From positions 16,724 through 80,723 of the IMG/VR virus record IMGVR_UViG_3300031857_015617: a stretch of 64,000 nucleotides of DNA. One strand, written 5' to 3'. The position numbers and the translations under genes were made by a program. A model generated the notes under the pieces. The model saw only the letters and a program-made list of their open reading frames with translations, made no database searches and was not told the origin of the DNA. Shown here piece after piece: positions 34,205 to 43,213 of this stretch. Within the stretch, counting starts at the first letter, position 1. Each line of letters opens with the position of its first letter. The stretch is from a virus.

Positions 34205-35980
34205 TTATCTTGTCATTCCACCAAATAACCAGCCGTATTTCATATACTCCTCTCTACTTGGCCCACTATTATTTCTATATCTATCATTCATTGTATTCAT
34301 ATTTGGAAGTACCGGGTCAAAATGAAGTTGTCTACTAACTGAATCATTATTTGACACAGTCCAAGATTCAATCATCATTTTTGTTTTTTCAACAACCTTT
34401 TCAAGTTTTTGGAATGACGATTCCCCAACATAAATTGCCATTGATATCCCCATAATTAAATCATCGTGTTGTCCTTTCTGGTGATCTGGTCTACCATTTA
34501 CATAAATAAATGTGTTCATCTCATTGTACAAACGAGAACTTCTAATTTTAAACTTGTGTCTTACATACTCCTCAAACGCTGCAATAATCTGAACCCGTTT
34601 ATTGTTAAAATTAATCCCGGGGATTTTATCCAAGGCTTTTGCGTTATACGACCAGATATTTGTCGTATCAACCCCATCAATATATAAGTTTTTATAACCA
34701 AGTTCTTGCATTTTTCTAACTGTTGTAATTCCCATACCTCCGGTAATATCCACAACACAAAAAGCATTGTACATTAATCCCCATTTGTATGCTATTTCAG
34801 CAAGTGCATCCGGTGGTATTTTCCCAACATATTCAAGAACTTGTTCTCTTTCATCAAAGTCAATAATTTGAATTGATGAAAAGTCTTCACTATCACCTCT
34901 TGATACATCAACACCCATAATGTATTTATGTCCTTGTTCTGGTTCTTTCCACATCCAAAGAGAATTTCCCATCATTTTATTTGGTGCATCATAGATTGTA
35001 TTTGATTTTAGATATTCTAGTTGTTTTGCGTCAAATACGTTATCTCCAGATCCTAAGAATTCACAATTTAACTCTTGGTTAATTTTTCTTTTATCGTATT
35101 TTAATTTTTTAACCATTTTCTCATACCAGGATGAGCATGGTTTATATCCTTTAAGGAAATATTCTTTTATGTGGTCATAATCTCTTTCGTATGGGTCAGA
35201 ATCCCCAAATGAAATATTTCCAGAATGGTCTCTTTCTTCTTTGTGTAATAAATAATCAACCATATCATCTGTTGGGACAAGATATAAGTCTTTGGAATAT
35301 CTTGGGTCTTTCCACCAAAACATTTCAGAGATTTTAAAGTTATTTATACCTTTTGTTGATTGATCGTAGATTTCATAATAAATTGGGTCATATCCATTTG
35401 GTGTTGATACAACAATTACTTTACCACCGGTAGAAAGTGACGCCATACAAGCTGCCCAGAAATCATTGTCAGCTTCAATGAAGGCTGCTTCATCAAAAAC
35501 AAGTATTGTTGGTGTGTAACCCCTTAGTGCATCTCGTGATGTTGCAACAGCTTTAACTTCACAACCATTTGTTAACTTATAATGTCTTTGTGAATTTTTG
35601 TCGGCTGAAAATCCGGTACCAACCCACTTTGGCCATTGGTCAACAAAGGCTCTAATCTTGTTTGCCATTTCCATTGACGTATCAAGTTTGTTTGCAATAA
35701 TTAGAATTTTTTCTGGTTTTTCTTTTTTAGCAAACACAAGTCTTTTTGATACCCAAGCGGCGGTTACCGTTGATACACCAGCCTGGCGATACTTGAGGGC
35801 TATATTTTCCTCATAATCTTCATAATCTTTTAGTAGAGATACTTGATCTGGAAATAACTCTAATGGAACATACTTTGAGACTGTATTATCATATGTTTGT
35901 AAATAAGTTCTTAAAGCATATGGTGTGTCTCTCATACACTTCACATACTCAAGCATTATTTGTTCCTTTGTCAAACTCAT
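34205..35980 (-). CDS. gp17: Terminase large subunit, T4 gp17-like
   Basis: This 591-residue protein has an ATPase with Walker A-like RQAGVST at residues 65-71, the R-for-K variant of terminases. Walker B TILVFDEAAFIE and the coupling motif VIVVSTPNG follow. The nuclease domain has YIMGVDVSRGDSEDFSSIQI (first Asp), FCVVDITGGMG (second acidic site) and QKGQHDDLIMGISMA (third). It packages DNA into the prohead via the portal. No small terminase subunit was identified nearby. Confidence 0.95.
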   Translation of the reverse strand: MSLTKEQIMLEYVKCMRDTPYALRTYLQTYDNTVSKYVPLELFPDQVSLLKDYEDYEENIALKYRQAGVSTVTAAWVSKRLVFAKKEKPEKILIIANKLDTSMEMANKIRAFVDQWPKWVGTGFSADKNSQRHYKLTNGCEVKAVATSRDALRGYTPTILVFDEAAFIEADNDFWAACMASLSTGGKVIVVSTPNGYDPIYYEIYDQSTKGINNFKISEMFWWKDPRYSKDLYLVPTDDMVDYLLHKEERDHSGNISFGDSDPYERDYDHIKEYFLKGYKPCSSWYEKMVKKLKYDKRKINQELNCEFLGSGDNVFDAKQLEYLKSNTIYDAPNKMMGNSLWMWKEPEQGHKYIMGVDVSRGDSEDFSSIQIIDFDEREQVLEYVGKIPPDALAEIAYKWGLMYNAFCVVDITGGMGITTVRKMQELGYKNLYIDGVDTTNIWSYNAKALDKIPGINFNNKRVQIIAAFEEYVRHKFKIRSSRLYNEMNTFIYVNGRPDHQKGQHDDLIMGISMAIYVGESSFQKLEKVVEKTKMMIESWTVSNNDSVSRQLHFDPVLPNMNTMNDRYRNNSGPSREEYMKYGWLFGGMTR

Positions 35981-35994
35981 AAAAGTATTTTTAT

Positions 35995-36001
35995 ATAAAT
36001 A
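35995..36001 (-). promoter_or_regulatory. Putative late promoter element TATTTAT
   Basis: TTTGATATTTATATAAAAATAC on the minus strand, 14 nt before the terminase start. This is the head of the packaging and head operon. Confidence 0.5.
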
Positions 36002-36003
36002 TC

Positions 36004-36036
36004 AAACCCCCTTGTTATTTTAAACAAAGGGGTTTA
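36004..36036 (-). terminator. Probable terminator between fibre gene and terminase gene
   Basis: AAACCCCCTTGTT pairs with AACAAAGGGGTTT with one mismatch. The following T-run on the minus strand is weak (TTTGATATTTAT), so termination may be partial. Confidence 0.55.
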
Positions 36037-36059
36037 TGTTATTTTTAAAATTTATAATA

Positions 36060-37964
36060 TCACCTAACAAAGTATAATGATATTTCATCATTAATATCTT
36101 TCATTTTAATCCATCTACTAGGGATTTGTTGGTTTTTTAGAACTCTTATTTGACCAAGTAAACCAACAACATTCCATTCAGGTCTTTTGGCTCTAGGTGT
36201 GTAAGTAATAGTTGGGTCAAAATTTGGTGTTATCTTTGGTCTTTTCCCCGTAATTGTTTTATGAGTTGTAACTCCACTCACAACATTATCAACAACGTCA
36301 TAAGAATAATCCTCCATTACTATTTTACCCCAGATATCTTTTTCATATTTACCAACCCATTCATCTGCTGTACCATCTTCATTGTTACCAACAAGTGTAG
36401 GTGTTGATGATATGACACCAATTGCGTTATTAGCGTCTTGACAAACTTTTATTTTATCCCCGTCTAATTCTACAACGGTGCCAAAAGGAAGTGCTTCACC
36501 TGTTACGGATTCAAAATATTCAGCGTAATCGGCACCAGTATTATAACTGGCACCAGCGCCATAAACATTACCACTTGTGTCAACTCTAAATGCGTTTGAC
36601 CTTGCGGAATTTGATGTGCCTTTACCTATAATAAATAATTGATTTGGGTTTGTTGTGTCATTCCACGTACCAGAAACGTGTTGATACCCTTCGTATGCAA
36701 TTGTCCCATTACCTTCAGCGTGTGACCCAATACTTAAACTTAATGTTGTGTTACCTTCAGCGTGTGAATAGGTGCCCCCCTGAAATAAAGTTTGGTATGG
36801 TAGACTTTTTCCCCACATAAAGGCTCCAGGGTTATAAATAGAAAGTGGAACTCCGGCACTAACAAATAACCCCGGTGTTGCTAATGTGACATTTGTTTTT
36901 GTTGTAAACGTTGCTGTAGTTACGGTGTGTATTGACCCATCTAAAATAACTGTAGTTCCACTAGGGAAATAAGCCGTTAAATCCCCAAAAGAAGCTGGTA
37001 AACCAACAACACTACTACTTGTACCGTCTGTTTCCCAACCAGGTAACCCAACTCTATTGTTATAGCCTTCAGCGTGTGACGAGTAACCAATTGTTATATT
37101 ACCAACACCCTCAACGTGAGAAACGTAACCTAAACTTAAGTTGTCATCACCTTCTGCGTGTGATCCAACACCTAACGCAACATTATTAAAAAAGTAACCA
37201 CCTTCAACGTGAGCCCCAAAACCTAGGGATTGGGATGTATTTTGGTTTACCCCTTGATATGGGTACGTTGTTGCTAATGAGGTTGGGTCATAAATTGAAA
37301 GTGGTAGCCCTCCGCCTGCATTTAATGTTGTATCAGTTAATTGTATGTTTGTTAAAGTGGTGAATGTTGAGGCACTTACAGTGTAGAACTGACCATATAA
37401 AACAACTATAGTTCCGGATGGGAAATTGCTAGATAAATCACCGAAACCGCTAGGTAATTGAATTAGGCCATTAAACGTACCATTAGTCGTCCAAGCAGGT
37501 AAACCTGTAACACCATAAGCCCCTTCAGTGTGTGAAGAACCACCATATGTTCTTGTTTGATACCCTTCTGCGTGAGAATACTCACCGTTAGATGTTGTAT
37601 CAATACCTTCAGCATGGGAAGTGAGACCTTTTGACGTTGTTTGATAACCTTCGGCGTGAGAATAACTCCCACTAGCTACAACGTTATAACCAAAAGCCAT
37701 TGATAAAAAATCATCAGCTATAGACCCATTTGATTGTATGCTATCAAAAAAAGTTATTGGTGAACAACCAACAACATTACAAACGTGTAGTTCGTTAATT
37801 GGACTTCCTGATGTGTTCCCAGTAAATGAAGATACAACACCTGTTAAATTACTACCATCACCATAATATGTAACAGCAGAAAATGTTGTAGCACTTACAG
37901 CACCATTAATTATCTGTTCTGTTAGTGTATTGTCTAAATTATCTATTATATATTTTACGCTCAT
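36060..37964 (-). CDS. Tail fibre with YadA-like head repeats and G2-type autoproteolytic chaperone domain
   Basis: This 634-residue protein has about eleven SHAEG-type repeats (SHAEGYQTTSKGLT, SHAEGIDTTSNGEY, SHVEGVGNITIGYS and others) that build a trimeric YadA-like beta-roll. Two copies of a 90-residue insert start LPAWTTNGTF and LPGWETDGTS. From about residue 480, GADYAEYFE...FGTVVELDGDKIKVCQDANNAIGVISSTPTLVGN (in segments) matches the Peptidase_G2 intramolecular chaperone, which releases itself after trimer folding. It is likely a receptor-binding fibre. It starts 6 bp after the preceding gene. Confidence 0.8.
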   Translation of the reverse strand: MSVKYIIDNLDNTLTEQIINGAVSATTFSAVTYYGDGSNLTGVVSSFTGNTSGSPINELHVCNVVGCSPITFFDSIQSNGSIADDFLSMAFGYNVVASGSYSHAEGYQTTSKGLTSHAEGIDTTSNGEYSHAEGYQTRTYGGSSHTEGAYGVTGLPAWTTNGTFNGLIQLPSGFGDLSSNFPSGTIVVLYGQFYTVSASTFTTLTNIQLTDTTLNAGGGLPLSIYDPTSLATTYPYQGVNQNTSQSLGFGAHVEGGYFFNNVALGVGSHAEGDDNLSLGYVSHVEGVGNITIGYSSHAEGYNNRVGLPGWETDGTSSSVVGLPASFGDLTAYFPSGTTVILDGSIHTVTTATFTTKTNVTLATPGLFVSAGVPLSIYNPGAFMWGKSLPYQTLFQGGTYSHAEGNTTLSLSIGSHAEGNGTIAYEGYQHVSGTWNDTTNPNQLFIIGKGTSNSARSNAFRVDTSGNVYGAGASYNTGADYAEYFESVTGEALPFGTVVELDGDKIKVCQDANNAIGVISSTPTLVGNNEDGTADEWVGKYEKDIWGKIVMEDYSYDVVDNVVSGVTTHKTITGKRPKITPNFDPTITYTPRAKRPEWNVVGLLGQIRVLKNQQIPSRWIKMKDINDEISLYFVR

Positions 37965-37970
37965 TTTATG

Positions 37971-38387
37971 TTATATTTTGTCTATTATTTGTGCTAAAAT
38001 TATTTTTGATCCTTCAGCTTTTTTTATTGTATCAACACTTGAGATATTCTCAACACCTAATTGGTATTGACAATCACCACAATTTTTAAATTCTCCACCT
38101 AGTCCGGGGTTAATATAATAGTCATACCCCTCAGTTTGAGTTTGATCAACCACAGTAAAACAACCGGCAATCGTATCATTTGATGAGTTATAAACAAATA
38201 TTGTGACTGGTTTTATTTCACCTTTTTCAGCATTAGCCAAAAAGTTATCCTTTGACTCTAGTGCTACAATATCACCTAATTGTTTTTCATTTTGAAACAC
38301 CTCAACACGCCTGTTATCATATTGTGCGATTATTCGTTGTCCTGGATTTTTACAACTTTCTAATATATAAAATTCACTACTTGCCAT
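37971..38387 (-). CDS. Small fibre-cluster protein, unknown
   Basis: This 138-residue protein is predicted mostly beta, with FYILESCKNPGQRIIAQYDN at the start and a CGDCQYQLGVENI motif. It sits between the beta-helix protein and the YadA-like fibre genes with gaps of 10 and 6 bp. It may be a fibre connector or chaperone. No family was recognised. Confidence 0.65.
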   Translation of the reverse strand: MASSEFYILESCKNPGQRIIAQYDNRRVEVFQNEKQLGDIVALESKDNFLANAEKGEIKPVTIFVYNSSNDTIAGCFTVVDQTQTEGYDYYINPGLGGEFKNCGDCQYQLGVENISSVDTIKKAEGSKIILAQIIDKI

Positions 38388-38397
38388 ATTCTTTTTT

Positions 38398-41300
38398 TTA
38401 AGAGTTAATATTTGTTATGTTTAATACGTCACTACCATCATAATAGCTTAATCTAATAGAATTACTTGAGTTTTCAAATACATTACAATTGTAGTTGTCA
38501 TACACAAAAGTTGCTGATGTAAAATCATAACCGCTAACAATACAGTTTATAATATTTTTTTGGAAGTTTGACCCTATATTTGTCGCACTTTGGAAGGCGT
38601 TACTAATGTTATTATAATAAAAATTATTACCTATAATTTCATTGTTATAAAACCCATACCCAATTACATTATTACTAAAGTTGTTTCCGGGTGTTGGGGA
38701 CGTGAACATAGAGTTCCAAGTTGTGTTTGTTGGTGAAACTGAACTATTAAATGATCCCTCAACAGCAACATTATATATACCACCACCATTGTCGTCTCTT
38801 TTAATTTCAAGTACTCCAGGAACTATAACATCAATTGTTGATGGACTATAATCTGGTCTTTCAAATGTGATTGTAGGTCCAGATGTTGGGAAGACCAATT
38901 CTCTAGTATATTTAAATCCACCGCCATTTCCTCCTTGAGTCCATTTGGTAAATACAACTTTATGATATTCATTACTAACTGTATCATACATAATAAGTTC
39001 TCTACCAATTATATTATTACCAACATTACCATTTAAAGCATCTCTAAAATTATCATACGTTCTAGTTGTAATATCTGAAAAGTCATAGAAACCATATCCA
39101 TCACCAAATCTATTATTACTAAAATCACTCAAAATAGAATTACTATCCATTGAGGACAATCTATTATTCCCAAAATAATTACCAATAAAGTTATTGGTGA
39201 CATCGTAATTAAAAATATTACCATTAACACCATTGCCAAGTTTATTGGTATCAAAATAACTTACTTTGTTGTTATTGAATCCATTACCTATGGTATTTTT
39301 TAAGAATTCATTACCACAAATGTTATTATTAAATTGATTTCCAATTTCGTTATTTTGGAATTCGTAGTATACAATATTCTCTCTAAAATCATTACCAATA
39401 TCATTTCTATAGAAAGAACTACTTATACTAGGTTCCCCAATAAAGTTATCATAGAAACTATCCCCAATTAAATTATTGTAGAATGGTGAGTATATTGTAT
39501 TTCCACCACTTGTTGGTCCGTCAAAACCAAAATAGTTACCTATTTTATTTGATCTAAATTCACTATATATTGTGTTTTCAGTTCCGGAGCCACCATTACC
39601 AAAATAGTGTCCTATTTGGTTGTCCTCAAAATCATTATCAATAATGTTAAATGCCATAAAATTACCAACGTTATTTGAAGTAAACACACCATTAATTGGA
39701 TTTGGGAATCCACCAATACCCGCGTTTCCAACAAAGTAATCACCAAAATTATTTAGTATTGATAATGTATTAAATGAATTAAACCAAAATGAATTTCCTA
39801 TTTTATTATTTGTAAAATCGGAATCTATTAGATTATATATGATATCATCACCGACAACATTGTATTGGAAACCGGTATTTATAACATTTCCACCATTTCC
39901 ACCTGGATTTGTTGCACCAGGATAATTTGTGTCATTACCAAAGTAATTTCCAATTTTGTTAAATTTAAAGTCGTTGAAAATTGTGTTTGTTACTGGTGGT
40001 GTGGAATCTGAATTAAAATTACCGAAGTAATCGCCGATTATATTTGACTCAAAATTATTACCAATTGAGTTGTAATAAAAATAATTTTTAATTGTGTTAT
40101 TTTCAAAATTATCCCCAATAACATTATCACGGAATTCATTACCAATAACGTTGTTATACATAAATTGACCAATTAGGTTGTCTTGGAATTTATCATTAAT
40201 AACGTTACCCTGTTCGTTACCCCCACCATAACCAAAATCACTACCGATTATGTTGTTTTGGAAAAGGTTACCAATTTTATTATACCCAAATCTTTCACCA
40301 CTATTAGGCTCGGTATAAATAGAATTCCATTCAGTATCACTAGGGCTTACAGAACTATTCCAACCACCTTCAGAAAAACTATTATAAATACCACCATTGT
40401 TACCTCTAGTTATTCCAACTCCAGCAACACCTGGTACAATAACATCAATATCATTAGTGTAATTTCTTTTTGTAAATAATATTGTAGACCCAATTGTGTT
40501 ACCGGCAGAATCAATTTCAGTTCTTTCGTATTGGAACCCACCTCCATTATTATTTTGTGTCCATTGTGTAAATTTAATTATAAAGTATTGTGATGTAGAA
40601 ATAATTCTCATAACAAATTCTTTACCTAATAATCTATTACCTAAATTGCCGTTACCTACAATATTATTAAAGACATCATATGTTCTTGTTGAGACCGTAG
40701 ATAAATCATACCACCCAAATAGAGTTTGATTTTCTGGTACATTACTTTGGAAATAAGTTTGTATATCATTATAAATAAAATCATTACTAATTTTATTATT
40801 ATAGAAATAATAATCTGTAGAGTTATTAAAAAAGTTATCGTTTACAATATTGTTATTAAACCCATTACCGATATTGTTTACTCTAAAATTATATCCGGTT
40901 TGGTTATTATTAAACCCGTTTAAAATTGTGTTTCCAATAAATTCACCATTTATTTGATTATTTTGGTAATTAGTACCAACTCTATTGTTTTGAAACGTTT
41001 GTCTAATAGTATTATTTAAAAAGTCATTACTTATATAATTTCTATAAAACTCAAAATTATCTAAGTTTCCAAAATCACCTATTATATTATCTTGAAATCT
41101 ATATAAAATATCGTTTTCGTAAAAATCAGAATAAATAGTATTATTACTGAAATTATCCCCAATTATATTATTCCTAAAATTGGTACTATTTTCACCTAAT
41201 ATTTTGTTATTGGCAAATTGGTTCCCAACTTTAGAGCTCTCCATATTAGAGTTTATTAAATTATTATTAAAATAATAACCAAAAGTACATTCATCTATAT

Positions 41301-42414
41301 CATTGGTTGACACATTTTCATAACAATAATCACCCCAAGTATTATTTTGATTGTCAGTACCAAAAGTATTATTATAGCAGTAATCACCAAATTTATTACT
41401 TTCATATTGCCCTTCTAAGAACACATTATTTGCCAATAAGAAAGTTCCTGGTCCTACATTTTGATAATTATTAGCGTAATTACCAATATATGTGTTCTTA
41501 ACATAATCGTTTGATATTGCATCTCCGAATGTTGTATATTCTAAATAGTCATATGTTTTAACGTTTGTTTGTTTGTAACTAAAATAACCAGAACCATTAT
41601 TTTCTTCAATTCCCATATAAAAATTACTACAACAACCAAATGAATTTATAGTATCACCGGATACAGCCATTGTTGTGTTATCGGTAATACTTATAATTTC
41701 GTGGAATCTACTATTACCATCCATATAAATTACATCACCAACAGATAAACTAGTAAAATAAGTATTAGTACCAAGCACAGTACCATCGCTTTGTAATTCA
41801 ATAGACCCATTTAATGGTTGTTGTTGTCTAATAGTAAACAACCTATATCTTTTAAATAAAATGTTTCTGTGATCGTAATCAGTCCTATTGTTAAACTCAT
41901 CAATTCTTTCGGAAATTCTACCAAAAGCAGGATTAGTAGTAACTTCAGTTGTACTATAAGTCCAATCATATAGTATTCTATCTTTAGGATATGTTGGTTG
42001 GTAAGCTATTTCACTTATTGTATTTTCACTTGTTGCCAAAACTAAAATAGGTTCAACCGGACCTTGTTTATAGTTACCACTAGTAATTGGGTTACCATCA
42101 TAATCAAAATCTGGTTGGTCATAACAAGTTTGGAAGTCCGTGATTAAATAAAAAGTACTGGCCGTTAAGGTATTAGTACTTATTCTATTGACAAGGTCAG
42201 AATATGTTACTTCTGTAGCCCCAGTTATACCACCTCCACCACCTCCGGCTTCAAGATCTATAATGGTTCCATTTGGATTTAATTTGTCAAATGTCCCAGT
42301 AAGTGAGTCAACACCGACATAATACACATCAGTTTGTGGTGTTAAGGTTGTAAAATCAACACCATTTACAAATTGTGTTTCTAGACCATTATTTTTTAAA
42401 ATTAATTTACCCAT
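38398..42414 (-). CDS. Giant Asn-rich beta-helix-like adhesin (tail fibre/tailspike)
   Basis: This 1338-residue protein has a short N-terminal structural part, then dozens of degenerate units of about 12 residues of the form NxIGxxFxxN (for example NNIIGDNFSNNTIYSDF, NTIGNGFNNNKVSY). Asn is placed as in the Asn ladders of right-handed beta-helices. Two inserts of about 130 residues share TRTYDxF, FTxWTQ, GGGFxY, DVIVPGV and SSVSPxxTxWNS, showing an internal duplication. The length and repeat style fit a phage adhesin or tailspike. No catalytic motif was recognised. Confidence 0.75.
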   Translation of the reverse strand: MGKLILKNNGLETQFVNGVDFTTLTPQTDVYYVGVDSLTGTFDKLNPNGTIIDLEAGGGGGGITGATEVTYSDLVNRISTNTLTASTFYLITDFQTCYDQPDFDYDGNPITSGNYKQGPVEPILVLATSENTISEIAYQPTYPKDRILYDWTYSTTEVTTNPAFGRISERIDEFNNRTDYDHRNILFKRYRLFTIRQQQPLNGSIELQSDGTVLGTNTYFTSLSVGDVIYMDGNSRFHEIISITDNTTMAVSGDTINSFGCCSNFYMGIEENNGSGYFSYKQTNVKTYDYLEYTTFGDAISNDYVKNTYIGNYANNYQNVGPGTFLLANNVFLEGQYESNKFGDYCYNNTFGTDNQNNTWGDYCYENVSTNDIDECTFGYYFNNNLINSNMESSKVGNQFANNKILGENSTNFRNNIIGDNFSNNTIYSDFYENDILYRFQDNIIGDFGNLDNFEFYRNYISNDFLNNTIRQTFQNNRVGTNYQNNQINGEFIGNTILNGFNNNQTGYNFRVNNIGNGFNNNIVNDNFFNNSTDYYFYNNKISNDFIYNDIQTYFQSNVPENQTLFGWYDLSTVSTRTYDVFNNIVGNGNLGNRLLGKEFVMRIISTSQYFIIKFTQWTQNNNGGGFQYERTEIDSAGNTIGSTILFTKRNYTNDIDVIVPGVAGVGITRGNNGGIYNSFSEGGWNSSVSPSDTEWNSIYTEPNSGERFGYNKIGNLFQNNIIGSDFGYGGGNEQGNVINDKFQDNLIGQFMYNNVIGNEFRDNVIGDNFENNTIKNYFYYNSIGNNFESNIIGDYFGNFNSDSTPPVTNTIFNDFKFNKIGNYFGNDTNYPGATNPGGNGGNVINTGFQYNVVGDDIIYNLIDSDFTNNKIGNSFWFNSFNTLSILNNFGDYFVGNAGIGGFPNPINGVFTSNNVGNFMAFNIIDNDFEDNQIGHYFGNGGSGTENTIYSEFRSNKIGNYFGFDGPTSGGNTIYSPFYNNLIGDSFYDNFIGEPSISSSFYRNDIGNDFRENIVYYEFQNNEIGNQFNNNICGNEFLKNTIGNGFNNNKVSYFDTNKLGNGVNGNIFNYDVTNNFIGNYFGNNRLSSMDSNSILSDFSNNRFGDGYGFYDFSDITTRTYDNFRDALNGNVGNNIIGRELIMYDTVSNEYHKVVFTKWTQGGNGGGFKYTRELVFPTSGPTITFERPDYSPSTIDVIVPGVLEIKRDDNGGGIYNVAVEGSFNSSVSPTNTTWNSMFTSPTPGNNFSNNVIGYGFYNNEIIGNNFYYNNISNAFQSATNIGSNFQKNIINCIVSGYDFTSATFVYDNYNCNVFENSSNSIRLSYYDGSDVLNITNINS
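38704..39087 (-). repeat. Second copy of a duplicated insert domain in the beta-helix protein
   Basis: Encodes YDFSDITTRTYDNF through SSVSPTNTTWNSMF. It matches the copy at 40311-40710 at the protein level but is diverged in DNA. Confidence 0.75.
40311..40710 (-). repeat. First copy of a duplicated insert domain in the beta-helix protein
   Basis: Encodes YDLSTVSTRTYDVF through SSVSPSDTEWNSIY. It interrupts the 12-residue helix repeats like its partner at 38704-39087. Confidence 0.75.
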
Positions 42415-42429
42415 TTCGTGTTTTTATTT

Positions 42430-42436
42430 ATAAATA
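42430..42436 (-). promoter_or_regulatory. Putative late promoter element TATTTAT
   Basis: AAATATTTATAAATAAAAAC on the minus strand, 15 nt before the giant adhesin start. Confidence 0.45.
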
Positions 42437-42483
42437 TTTTTGTTTATCAAATAAGTTCTAAAAACGTTTACTTTTTTGTAAGT

Positions 42484-43209
42484 TTATAAGCCAAATCTAC
42501 TTTTTGTCATATTATAATTATAATTTATTTGTGGTTGTGTTAAAGCATAATTAAACACCTCAAAACGACTCAAATACATTTTAGAATAAGAACCATCACC
42601 CATACTCGTAGGACAATTACTGGCAATGGCGTAATATAAATTTGTACCATTATTATATGGGGCTGCTCTATTGAATGTTAGGGTGCCTGCCGATGAACCA
42701 TTAACATATGCAGTTAATGTTGTGCCATTATAGACCATACCTATATAATACCAATTATTTAAAGGGGTTGCTATTGATGAAGTTATAGAACTAATAGCAC
42801 TACCATCCCACATTCCAAATTTTAAAGTACCACTAACCATTTCAATTTGAGAGTCAAACCAAGCTGTATTTGGTGTTGGTGATGTACCTTGTTCACTAAG
42901 AATAACACCATTATCCATTGGATAAATCCATAAAAATATAGATGTAACTTCTGATTTTGTTGGTGATGTTCCATTAAAAAAACTATCTAATGCAGTATTA
43001 GTTATTAAGTATTCATTAACACCATCAAAATATATTGACCCTGACGTAAATGCCGAATAGGTTGGTGTATTACTTAACGTTCCATCTGAAACATCAAATA
43101 AATCGGTAACTACAGAACCGGTTGTTGGATATGAATTTTGATTTGTAAAATCATAACACAAAATTGGTTTAGCTGGTATACTAGATAATATCGCTTTATA
43201 TTTATTCAT
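42484..43209 (-). CDS. LamG/concanavalin-like paralogue 6 (divergent)
   Basis: This 241-residue jelly-roll protein has SIYFDGVNEYLI, a central WYYIGMVYNGTTLTAYVNGS and the family end QPQINYNYNMTKSRFGL. It is the most divergent of six related genes and is separated from the others by a fibre gene. LamG-type domains bind glycans or proteins, so a receptor-binding or fibre-decorating role is likely. It starts 4 bp after the preceding fibre gene stop. Confidence 0.8.
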   Translation of the reverse strand: MNKYKAILSSIPAKPILCYDFTNQNSYPTTGSVVTDLFDVSDGTLSNTPTYSAFTSGSIYFDGVNEYLITNTALDSFFNGTSPTKSEVTSIFLWIYPMDNGVILSEQGTSPTPNTAWFDSQIEMVSGTLKFGMWDGSAISSITSSIATPLNNWYYIGMVYNGTTLTAYVNGSSAGTLTFNRAAPYNNGTNLYYAIASNCPTSMGDGSYSKMYLSRFEVFNYALTQPQINYNYNMTKSRFGL

Positions 43210-43213
43210 AGTC

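Noticed and set aside
36700-37670. Regularly spaced similar DNA words that might suggest a CRISPR-like array
   Set aside because: The words encode SHAEG repeats, the spacing is a multiple of three and the reading frame is intact; there is no constant repeat with unique spacers.
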